From: Kitasatospora xanthocidica
GTDB lineage: Bacteria > Actinomycetota > Actinomycetes > Streptomycetales > Streptomycetaceae
Assembly: GCF_014656195.1 (NCBI RefSeq)
Contig: NZ_BNBY01000029.1
Coordinates: 67,722-102,139 of the forward strand
Reading direction: 5' to 3'
Length of the DNA stretch: 34,418 nucleotides
In this document: one piece after another, positions 27,949 through 34,418 of the stretch
Position numbering within the stretch: the stretch's first letter is position 1
Layout: each line of letters opens with the position of its first letter
Made by a program: the position numbers and the translations under genes
Notes under the pieces: generated by a model
Seen by the model: the letters and a program-made list of their open reading frames with translations, nothing else
What the model was told of the DNA's origin: nothing
Database searches by the model: none

Positions 27949-29512
27949 CCGGCGGACGGCCGGAGCCGAGCAGCCGGCGGGTGGCGGCGACGTCGCACTT
28001 GCCGTTCGAGTTGAAGACGATCTCGGGCACGCAGTGCAGCTCGCCCGGCACCAGCGGGGACGGCAGCGAGGCGGCCAGGGCGGTCCGGACGGTCTCGGCG
28101 AAGGCGTCCCCGTCGACGGGCGGGGCGGCGGGCAGCAGGAACGCGGCCAGGGTGTCCACCGGGCCGCGGACCACCTCGAAGGCCACGTCGGCCACCCCGG
28201 GGACGGCCAGCACGTGGTGGCGCAGCTCGCCCAGCTCGACCCGGTGGCCGGCGATCTTCAACTGCTGGTCCCGGCGGCCGAGGTAGAGCAGCGAGCCGTC
28301 CGGCCGCAGTTCGACCAGGTCGCCGGTGCGGTAGGCCCGGCCGGGATCCCCGCCCAGCTCCCGCTCGTCGAGGAACCGCGCGTCCCGGTCGAGCCCGAGG
28401 TAGCCGGCCGCCACCGCCCGTCCGGCGACGACCAGTTCGCCGGGGGAGCCGGGGCGCACCGGGCGCAGGTCCTCGTCCACCACGTACGCGCGGGAGTTCC
28501 AGACCGGGCGGCCGATCGGCACGGTGGGCGTGTCCGGGATCGTGCTCCGGTCGAAGACGTGGGCGCAGCAGCCGACGGTGGTCTCGGTCGGGCCGTAGTG
28601 GTTCACCAGCCGGACCCCGTCCAGCCGGTCGCCCAGCGAGCGGAGCAGCTCCGGGTCCAGCCCCTCGCCGCCGAACATCAGCGTCCGGGTGGCCCTCCGG
28701 TAGTCGGGCGGTTCGGCCAGGAACTCGAAGAAGCGGGCGTGCGAGGGCGTCAGCTTGATGAAGCCGTAGGGCTCCTCGCCGGGGCCGAAGATGGTCTGCT
28801 GGTCCCAGAGCCCGGCCACCGTCACCAGCGGGCGGCCCTGGCACAGCGGCACCCAGAAGGAGGTCATCGACAGGTCGAAGCCGAGGCTGGCGAACAGCGG
28901 GCTGCCCGACCCCTCGGCGCCGACCAGCGAGCCCGCCCAGGCCGCGTAGTTGACCAGCGAGCCGTGCTCGATCAGGACGCCCTTCGGCGTGCCGGTGGAG
29001 CCGGAGGTGAAGATCACGTAGGCGATGTCCTCCGGGCGCGGCAGCTCGCGCTCCGGCGGTCCGGGCAGGTCGGCGACCTCGCTCAGGTCGATCACCGGCC
29101 GGCCCGGCAGGGCGGGCAGCGCGGCCGGGTCGGCGTGGTCGTGCAGCAGCGCGGCCGGGCCGGAGCCGGCGAGCACCGCGGCGACCCGCTCACCCGGGTG
29201 GGTGGGGTCGATCGGCACGTACGCGGCCCGCAGCGCCAGCACGGCCAGCGCGCCGCCGACCACGCCGGCGGTGCGGTCCGCCCAGAGCGCCACCCGGTCG
29301 CCGGGGCGCACCCCGGCCTCGTGCAGGGCGGCCGCGAGGACCAGCACCCGGTGCCAGAGCCGACCGTAGGTCACGGCTCCCGCGGGGGAGCGCACGGCGG
29401 TCGCGTGCGGCCGCAGCCGCGCGTGCTCGCGCACCAGGTGCAGTACCGAGTCCGCCGGGACCCGGTGCTCGTCGCCGGAGATCCGGTTCGAGCCTTCCAA
29501 CGACGTGGTCAA
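27932..29512 (-). CDS. Discrete adenylation enzyme with aspartate code (no T domain)
   Basis: 526 residues: a full A domain with A3 FTSGSTGTPKG, A5 NHYGPTETT, A7 YRTGDL, A8 KIAGHRVELGEL, and the A10 lysine in NSNGKCD near the end, but no carrier domain after it. Pocket residues read by eye against GrsA are D-L-T-K-M-G-H-V-G plus Lys, nearly the classic Asp code (DLTKVGHIGK). It should make aspartyl-AMP and load a T domain elsewhere; the only T lacking its own A is T3 of the NRPS (Ser3108). The TTG start at 29512 has AAGGA seven bases upstream. It lies 31 nt after the SyrP-like oxygenase, fitting a beta-hydroxy-Asp unit. Confidence 0.9.
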   Translation of the reverse strand: MTTSLEGSNRISGDEHRVPADSVLHLVREHARLRPHATAVRSPAGAVTYGRLWHRVLVLAAALHEAGVRPGDRVALWADRTAGVVGGALAVLALRAAYVPIDPTHPGERVAAVLAGSGPAALLHDHADPAALPALPGRPVIDLSEVADLPGPPERELPRPEDIAYVIFTSGSTGTPKGVLIEHGSLVNYAAWAGSLVGAEGSGSPLFASLGFDLSMTSFWVPLCQGRPLVTVAGLWDQQTIFGPGEEPYGFIKLTPSHARFFEFLAEPPDYRRATRTLMFGGEGLDPELLRSLGDRLDGVRLVNHYGPTETTVGCCAHVFDRSTIPDTPTVPIGRPVWNSRAYVVDEDLRPVRPGSPGELVVAGRAVAAGYLGLDRDARFLDERELGGDPGRAYRTGDLVELRPDGSLLYLGRRDQQLKIAGHRVELGELRHHVLAVPGVADVAFEVVRGPVDTLAAFLLPAAPPVDGDAFAETVRTALAASLPSPLVPGELHCVPEIVFNSNGKCDVAATRRLLGSGRPPGGALG

Positions 29513-29543
29513 CGCGGTTCCTTCTCTGTGAGGCGGCCCGCCG

Positions 29544-30542
29544 CTAGCGGGCCGGTGCCGGACTTGCGTCGCTCCTGGCGACCATGTCGCCCATCGCGAC
29601 CAGGATCTTGCGGTTGCCGGCGAACGGATCGCGTCCGTGGGCGACCAGCATGTTGTCGATCACGGCCACGTCGCCGCGCTCCCAGCGGAACCGCTGGGCG
29701 AGCGCGTCGTACAGGCCGAGGAGTTCGGTGACGAGGGCGTCCGGGATCGGCTCGCCGTCGCCGTAGGCGGCGCTGCGCGGGAAGGCGGTCTCGTCCTCGC
29801 CGAAGAGCGAGGCCATCACCTCCCGGACCGCCGGCTCCAGGCAGGCGGTGTGGTGCAGGAAGAGCTGGTTGAAGAAGACCGGTTCCCCGGTGGTCGGGTG
29901 CCGCACCACGGCGGGCGCCCACTGCTCGGTGCGCAGCGAGCCGTCGGGCAGCCAGGTGCAGTCGATGCCCTGGGCGGCGCAGCGGGCCTCCACCTCGCTC
30001 CGGTCGAAGGTGCCGAACATCGTCTGCCACCCGACGTCGAGCCCCTCGATGAAGTTGCGCACGTACCGGATCCCGACCCGCTCGAAGCGGTCGCGGGCCT
30101 CCGGCGGCAGCGCCGCGTAGACCGCGCGGCCGTCCACGATCGGGGTCGCGCCGCCCTGGGGGGACGGTTCGACGCAGCAGAAGAACTGCCGTCGTGGCCA
30201 GTGCGGCATGTGCGAACTCTCGTGGTGGAAGAGGATGGACTGGTTGGCGGGGTACGGGGTGGACTTGTAGACGCTGCCGGCGTTCTCCTCGTGCGGGAGG
30301 TCGCCGTACTCGCCGTACAGGGTGGCGACCAGGGCGGAGGCCACCGACTCGAAGGCGTCGGCATCGGTGATGCCGAAGCCGCGCAGCAGCAGCACGCCGT
30401 GGGCGTGCAGCAGCTGCTCGATCTCGGACCGGTGCTCGGCCAGCCAGGCGGCCGCCTCGAGCGGGCTGCCCGGGACGGGGCTCTTGCGGCGGATGGTCGG
30501 CGGGTAGGAACGCGGTTCAAAGCTCACGTCGGGCCCGAACAC
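29544..30542 (-). CDS. Fe(II)/2-oxoglutarate oxygenase, SyrP-like aspartate beta-hydroxylase
   Basis: 332 residues of the TauD/clavaminate synthase-like family. The iron ligands look to be H106 and E108 in FHHESSHMPHWPRRQFFCC (an H-x-E motif as in SyrP) and H302 in VAHGRDPFAGNRK, with R311 for the 2-oxoglutarate carboxylate. SyrP hydroxylates Asp while it is bound to the T domain of the syringomycin NRPS. Here the next gene is an Asp-specific adenylation enzyme, so hydroxylation of Asp on T3 of the NRPS is the natural model. The GTG at 30542 has AAAGGGGG seven bases upstream; a second in-frame GTG five codons on is possible. Confidence 0.88.
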   Translation of the reverse strand: MFGPDVSFEPRSYPPTIRRKSPVPGSPLEAAAWLAEHRSEIEQLLHAHGVLLLRGFGITDADAFESVASALVATLYGEYGDLPHEENAGSVYKSTPYPANQSILFHHESSHMPHWPRRQFFCCVEPSPQGGATPIVDGRAVYAALPPEARDRFERVGIRYVRNFIEGLDVGWQTMFGTFDRSEVEARCAAQGIDCTWLPDGSLRTEQWAPAVVRHPTTGEPVFFNQLFLHHTACLEPAVREVMASLFGEDETAFPRSAAYGDGEPIPDALVTELLGLYDALAQRFRWERGDVAVIDNMLVAHGRDPFAGNRKILVAMGDMVARSDASPAPAR

Positions 30543-30657
30543 GGTGGAACCCCCCTTTCCTAGGGGTCGGCTGGCTTGCGAGCGTAGGTTCGGGCGTGCG
30601 GGCGGGCCAGCGGCTTAAGCCCCGCTCGAAAGTCGCAGTTGCAAGCCGAGCCGCGGG

Positions 30658-31980
30658 CTACCGCGCCAGGCCGTTCAGCCGGAGTATCAGGTCCTTCACT
30701 TCCGTGGCGTGGTAGCGGACCTGCTGCGGAGCCGGGTCCGAGCAGAGCAGCAGCGGGCCCTCCCGGCCGTCCTCGGGGAGGCGGCCGTGGCTGCCGCGGA
30801 TCCGCAGCGGGTCGATCCGCGCGGTCGCGGCGCCGGCCTCCAGGAACAGCTCGGTCGGGTCCGTCCCCGGCCTGCCCTCCGGCTCCATGTCCCGGCCGAA
30901 GTCCGGTGCCACCGCCTCGTCCAGCCAGTAGTCGGGGCTGAACCACGCGTCGGGCTCGGCGATCGCCAGCAGCTCGCCGCCGTTGGGGTGGTCCAGGCCG
31001 AAGTCCGCCTGCTGCGAGCGGTCCAGGACCTCGTCCACGCCGGCCACCTCGCCGAGCACCCGGCGGGCGCGCTCCAGGTCGGCCGGGTCGGCCACGTAGA
31101 CGTGCGCGGCCTGCCGGTCGGTGACCGCGAACGCCCGGGAGGTCCACGGCCGCAGGTACTCCTTGCCGGCCGCGAGCCCCACCGAGACCAGCCCGGCCCG
31201 GCGCAGCTCCCGGTTGAGGGGCACCGGGCGGCACACCGGCAGCACCGCGTGCCCGCTCAGCACCAGCACCGTGGTGCCGCGGTCGGCCAGTTCGCCGAGC
31301 AGCGGGGCGAGCGCGGCGTCGACCTCGGCCGCCGCCTTCTCGGCCTGCGGGCCGACCGGGCCGCTGCGCTGCAACTCGTGGTCGAGGTAAGGGATCTGGA
31401 CCCAGAGCAGGTCCGGCCGGCCGCGCGTCACGACGTGCCGGGCGGCGCCGGCGATCCAGTGCGTCTCCTCCAGGCCCGCCGTGCCGCCGCCGCAGCGCAC
31501 CAGCGGGGGAGCGCCGAGCTCGGCGGCGAGCTCGTCCCGCAGCCCGGCCGGTACGGTGTCGCAGCAGGCGGTCAGCCGGCCGTCGTGGCGGTGCCGGTGG
31601 CTGGGGGCCACCAACAGGTCCACCTCGGCGCCGGCGCTCCAGTCGCAGTGCACGCTGGCCGCGGTGTGCCGGGGGTCGGCGGCCCGGGCGGCCTGCCAGA
31701 CCGTCTCGCCGGACACCAGCCCGGCGAACTCGCCCCGTGCCATCACCCGGCCCTGGTCCCTGAGGTACCAGCCGCTGCCGACCGCACCGTGGTCGCGCGG
31801 CAGCAGACCGGTGGCGAAGGTCGCCTGGGCGGTCGCCGCGACGGCGGGCAGCACGGTGTCGAGCGGGGCGGCGAACCCCTGCTCGCCGACCGCCCGCAGA
31901 TGCGGCATCAGCCGCAACAGACCCGGGGTGAGGCCGGCCGTGCTCAGCACCGCCACCGGGCGGCGGGTCGGCTCGGACAT
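30658..31980 (-). CDS. Alkaline-phosphatase-superfamily protein (nucleotide pyrophosphatase/phosphodiesterase family)
   Basis: 440 residues from the ATG at 31980 (GAGGAG six bases upstream; an in-frame ATG at 31998 is less likely). The fold is marked by 'LTPGLLRLMPHLRAVGEQGF', the nucleophile region TVLPAVAATAQATFATGLLPRDHG, WVQIPYLDHELQR, and LDHPNGGELLAIAEPDAWFS...DYW. The first metal site, Asp in classical members, reads STAGLTP here, and the late metal motif reads SGHAVLPV instead of a DHG. Catalysis may therefore differ or be lost. Such proteins occasionally accompany biosynthetic clusters as hydrolases of phosphorylated intermediates. The substrate here is unknown. Confidence 0.75.
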   Translation of the reverse strand: MSEPTRRPVAVLSTAGLTPGLLRLMPHLRAVGEQGFAAPLDTVLPAVAATAQATFATGLLPRDHGAVGSGWYLRDQGRVMARGEFAGLVSGETVWQAARAADPRHTAASVHCDWSAGAEVDLLVAPSHRHRHDGRLTACCDTVPAGLRDELAAELGAPPLVRCGGGTAGLEETHWIAGAARHVVTRGRPDLLWVQIPYLDHELQRSGPVGPQAEKAAAEVDAALAPLLGELADRGTTVLVLSGHAVLPVCRPVPLNRELRRAGLVSVGLAAGKEYLRPWTSRAFAVTDRQAAHVYVADPADLERARRVLGEVAGVDEVLDRSQQADFGLDHPNGGELLAIAEPDAWFSPDYWLDEAVAPDFGRDMEPEGRPGTDPTELFLEAGAATARIDPLRIRGSHGRLPEDGREGPLLLCSDPAPQQVRYHATEVKDLILRLNGLAR

Positions 31981-32050
31981 GCTTGACTCCTCTCGCACCC
32001 CGGGGCGCGGTCCTTCTCGCGCCGATTGTGTGGGGTGTCGCTATCAGGGA

Positions 32051-32056
32051 TCTATA
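32051..32056 (-). promoter_or_regulatory. Possible -10 box for the phosphatase-family gene
   Basis: TATAGA on the minus strand, in a locally AT-rich patch about 70 bp before the ATG at 31980. No clear -35 and no GTCAG repeats. The gap 31981-32099 holds nothing else convincing. Confidence 0.3.
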
Positions 32057-32099
32057 TTTCGGCCGGGCCGGGTACGGCCGCCGGGTCGGGTGCCGGCGG

Positions 32100-33983
32100 T
32101 CAGCCGGCGACGGCCACGATCGGCTCGGGTCGGGCCACCCGCGCCGGACCTCCGGCGAGGGAGGCCGCGAGGAGCTGGACCAGGGCCTCGTAGCGGTAGA
32201 GCGGGTTTCCTCCGCTGTCGACGCCGACCGCCTCCAGCAGGGCCGCGTCCACCAGTTCCTCCAGGACCTGCTCGGCCTCCCAGGAGGAGAGGCCGAGCAG
32301 CGGTGCGGCCTGCTGGGCGCGGAAGGCGCGGTCCCGCTGCGGGGCGAGGGCGGCGAACGCCTCCCGCCCGGCGGCGGAGAGGTCCCGCAGCGAGGGCAGC
32401 AGCTCCCGCCGCAGGTCCAGGCCGAGGCGGCGCAACTCGCCCAGCCGGGTGGCCGGTTCGGCCAGTCGTTCGGCGAGCTCGGAGAACCCGGCGCGCGGTC
32501 GGGCCGCCAGGTGCTCGCCGACGCCGCGCAGGGCGAGCGGCACCGCGTCGCAGTACTCCACCAGCGCGTCGACCGCGCGCGGCTCCTCGGCCGCCCGCCC
32601 GGCCCCGCCGGCCGAGGCGAGCAGCCGGGCCGCCTCCGCCCGGGTCAGCGGGCCCAGCGGCACGGTGTCCGCGCTGTCCAGCCCGGCGGGCCGGCTGCGG
32701 TGGGTGACCAGGACCGCGGCCAGCGGGCTGCGCGGCAGCAGCGGTTCGAGTCGCTGGTCGCGGGCCGCCCGGTCCAGCACGACCAGCAGCCGCCGGCCGA
32801 CGGTCCGGGCGCGGTAGCGGTGCACCAGCTCCTCCAGCTCCGGCGCCCCGCCGAGGCCGGCCGGGCGGGGGAGCCGGTCGCCGAGCGCCCACAGCAGGTC
32901 GGTGAGCACCTCGGCCGGCGGCTTCGGGGTGCGGTCGGGCCGGCTCAGCTCGACGAAGACCTGCCCGTCGGGGAAGTGCTCGGCGCCGGCGTGCGCGGCC
33001 TGGACGGCCAGGGCCGTCTTGCCCGCGCCGGCCGGCCCGGTGATCACCACGCAGCGCGGACGGTCCCCCCTCCCCTCCGGCCGGTGCGTCAACAGCCGCT
33101 GGATCAGGCTGAGTTCGCACGGGCGCCCGGTGAAGTCGGCGAGCGGCGCCGGCATCGTGGTGCCGCGCGCGCCGGCCGGCCGCACCGTACGGTGCCGGGT
33201 GGCGGCCGGCCGGACCGGGCGGGTCCGCCGGCCCACGGGCGCCGGGGGAAGCGCCAGCTCGCCGTTGATCAGCGACTGGTAGGTGGCGCGCAGCCGCTCG
33301 CCCGGGTCCACGCCGAGCTGCTCGGAGAGCGCGGCCCGGCCCTCGTGGAACACCCGTACCGCGTCGGCCTGCCGACCGCAGCGGTACAGCGCGGTGATCA
33401 GCTGCGCCCGCAGCCCTTCGCGGAGCGGGAACTGCTGGGACAGCCAGGTCAGTTCGGTGGTGACCTGCTGATGCCTGCCGAGCGCCAGATCGGCTTCGAT
33501 CCGGTTCTCCCAGGTGATCATGCGTGCCTCCTCGAGCTGTGGCAGCTCGGTCTCCTGCATGAACGGTGTGACATTGGCCAGTGCCGAGCCCTGCCACAGG
33601 CCCAGGGCGTCACCCAGCAGGGCACTCGCCTGGTCGAAGCGCCGCTCCTGGAGCGCCGCCCGGCCCTGTTGTTCGAGCCGTTCAAAACTGTCGATGTCGA
33701 GCGTTCCGGCACCCAGCCGGATCTCGTACCCCGGCTGTCGCCGAACGATACTGACTTCCGCGCCGAGCTGGCGACGCAGTCGTGAGACGTAGGTGTAGAT
33801 CTGCGCGTTCGCGGTGACCGGCGGGGTCCAGCCCCACAGCAGTCCGCTGAGCCGGCGGTCCGGCACGATCCGGCCCCTGGCCAGCAGCAGGGCCGCGAGC
33901 ACCGTGTGGATCTTCGAACCCGCGAGGGCCACCGAGGTGGTCCCCCGTCTCGCCTCGACCGGACCGAGAACACGAAATTCCAT
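32100..33983 (-). CDS. SARP-family pathway activator with NB-ARC-type ATPase domain
   Basis: 627 residues. An OmpR-like winged helix (MEFRVLGPVEARRG... ANAQIYTYVSRLRRQLG, 1-90) is followed by the bacterial transcriptional activation domain (~95-245, LDIDSFERLEQQGR... LGVDPGERLRATYQ), then a nucleotide-binding domain with P-loop ITGPAGAGKTALAV near 311-324 and LLVVLDRAARD (Walker B-like). It stops without the TPR array of AfsR-type proteins. The ATG at 33983 gives the family's usual MEFRVLGPVEA start; a longer in-frame start at 34274 would run through the divergent promoter. It is the obvious activator of the 11-bp-spaced repeats at 4300-4406. Confidence 0.92.
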   Translation of the reverse strand: MEFRVLGPVEARRGTTSVALAGSKIHTVLAALLLARGRIVPDRRLSGLLWGWTPPVTANAQIYTYVSRLRRQLGAEVSIVRRQPGYEIRLGAGTLDIDSFERLEQQGRAALQERRFDQASALLGDALGLWQGSALANVTPFMQETELPQLEEARMITWENRIEADLALGRHQQVTTELTWLSQQFPLREGLRAQLITALYRCGRQADAVRVFHEGRAALSEQLGVDPGERLRATYQSLINGELALPPAPVGRRTRPVRPAATRHRTVRPAGARGTTMPAPLADFTGRPCELSLIQRLLTHRPEGRGDRPRCVVITGPAGAGKTALAVQAAHAGAEHFPDGQVFVELSRPDRTPKPPAEVLTDLLWALGDRLPRPAGLGGAPELEELVHRYRARTVGRRLLVVLDRAARDQRLEPLLPRSPLAAVLVTHRSRPAGLDSADTVPLGPLTRAEAARLLASAGGAGRAAEEPRAVDALVEYCDAVPLALRGVGEHLAARPRAGFSELAERLAEPATRLGELRRLGLDLRRELLPSLRDLSAAGREAFAALAPQRDRAFRAQQAAPLLGLSSWEAEQVLEELVDAALLEAVGVDSGGNPLYRYEALVQLLAASLAGGPARVARPEPIVAVAG

Positions 33984-34071
33984 TAGTAGCCCCGTTGTTC
34001 TTGATGCCGCTGAACTCGATGGTGATGCGAGGAACACGCTACGGACCAGGCCTTTCGGCGGGTTATCGTCC

Positions 34072-34094
34072 CGATTTCGGGTCCGGCGAAATCG
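34072..34094. promoter_or_regulatory. Inverted repeat in the SARP / small-peptide divergent promoter region
   Basis: CGATTTCG (34072-34079) and CGAAATCG (34087-34094) are perfect 8-bp inverted arms with a 7-nt spacer, in the 198-bp gap between the SARP start (33983) and the secreted-peptide start (34182). A TAGATT near 34124 could be the -10 box for the peptide. A regulator binding here could control both genes. Confidence 0.4.
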
Positions 34095-34181
34095 CTTCGA
34101 TAGCCCGCTGACAGGACGGAAACCTAGATTTCCGGTGTGGCACCGACCGACCTGCTTCGCACCGACACCGAGGAGAGCACG

Positions 34182-34370
34182 ATGCGTTCCACCCGTACCT
34201 CCGCCGTCAGCCTGTTCGCCGCCGCCGTCGCTCTCGTGGCGGGTCTCCTGCTCGCCCTCGGCGGCCCGGCCCACTCGGCCCCGCGGACGCTCTCCGACGC
34301 CGTGGTCACCACCCCCGTCACCGTTCCCACCCCCACCCCCACGGCGACCGCCGAGGAGCCGTGGAACTGA
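34182..34370 (+). CDS. Small secreted Thr/Pro-rich peptide
   Basis: 62 residues. A basic start (MRSTRTS) is followed by a hydrophobic core at about 8-27 and a signal peptidase site PAHSA after residue 33. The predicted mature part is only 29 residues, rich in Thr, Val and Pro (TPVTVPTPTPTATAEEPWN), with no cysteines. The ATG has GAGGAG just upstream, and a strong palindromic terminator follows. I do not recognise a family; it may be a short exported factor or a cell-wall-associated remnant. It is divergent from the SARP gene and may lie outside the cluster proper. Confidence 0.7.
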   Translation: MRSTRTSAVSLFAAAVALVAGLLLALGGPAHSAPRTLSDAVVTTPVTVPTPTPTATAEEPWN

Positions 34371-34392
34371 CGCATCGAACGGAAAGGCGGCG

Positions 34393-34418
34393 GGTGGGAC
34401 CGGAGCTCCGGTCCCACC
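34393..34418 (+). terminator. Palindromic terminator after the secreted-peptide gene
   Basis: A perfect 26-bp palindrome centred on GAGCTC, starting 23 nt after the peptide stop and ending exactly at the window edge, so its arms could extend beyond. Confidence 0.7.

Noticed and set aside
33984..34274. N-terminal extension of the SARP gene to 34274.
   Set aside because: The family begins MEFRVLGPVEA at 33983; the extension runs across the divergent promoter and shows no conserved content.
1..34418. tRNA, rRNA, insertion sequences, riboswitches and phage attachment sites.
   Set aside because: No tRNA-like cloverleaf, transposase motif, terminal inverted repeat pair or recognisable riboswitch element was seen.

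Overview
The window is about 34 kb of very GC-rich DNA with near-universal G/C at codon third positions, GTG/TTG starts, a SARP regulator, an MbtH protein and a TTA codon in a regulatory-type gene. This points to a streptomycete (Streptomyces, Kitasatospora or a close relative). Almost all of it reads as one nonribosomal peptide gene cluster. Its left edge is cut inside a gene, so the cluster continues leftwards.

Layout. (1) 1-4255, minus strand: a five-gene operon (KASIII-like protein, ATP-grasp ligase, PLP decarboxylase, acyl carrier protein, truncated thiolase-fold protein). Three of these match the butirosin BtrJ/BtrK/BtrI logic, in which an amino acid is ligated to a carrier protein and decarboxylated there. 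(2) 4256-4455: a divergent promoter region with two opposed triplets of GTCAG-type direct repeats at exact 11-bp spacing, the classic architecture of a SARP operator. (3) 4456-20020, plus strand: SbnB- and SbnA-like enzymes for 2,3-diaminopropionate (Dap), a 3447-residue NRPS (C-A-T-E / C-A-T / C-T-TE), an ABC-2 permease, MbtH, a DrrA-like ATPase and a winged-helix regulator, closed by a 24-bp perfect hairpin. (4) 20116-22345, minus: a tryptophan 5-halogenase-like enzyme (PyrH type), a possible 45-residue small protein and a flavin reductase. (5) 22567-27188, minus: a self-contained regulator / small membrane protein / sensor-domain protein / MacB-type ABC transporter operon with a palindromic operator. 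(6) 27225-33983, minus: phosphopantetheinyl transferase, a discrete adenylation enzyme with an Asp code, a SyrP-like Asp beta-hydroxylase, an alkaline-phosphatase-superfamily protein and the SARP regulator. (7) 34182-34370, plus: a small secreted peptide and a terminator palindrome.

How the parts fit (inference). The carrier-protein cassette would make an amine-bearing acyl starter that enters through the N-terminal C domain. Module 1 would add Dap and epimerise it. Module 2 has an aromatic-type pocket and would add tryptophan or chlorotryptophan. Module 3 has no A domain and would be loaded in trans with Asp, which the SyrP-like oxygenase would hydroxylate. The TE then releases an acyl-D-Dap-(Cl)Trp-(OH)Asp type product. 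I do not recognise a named compound with this exact gene set, so the cluster is a good candidate for an undescribed system.
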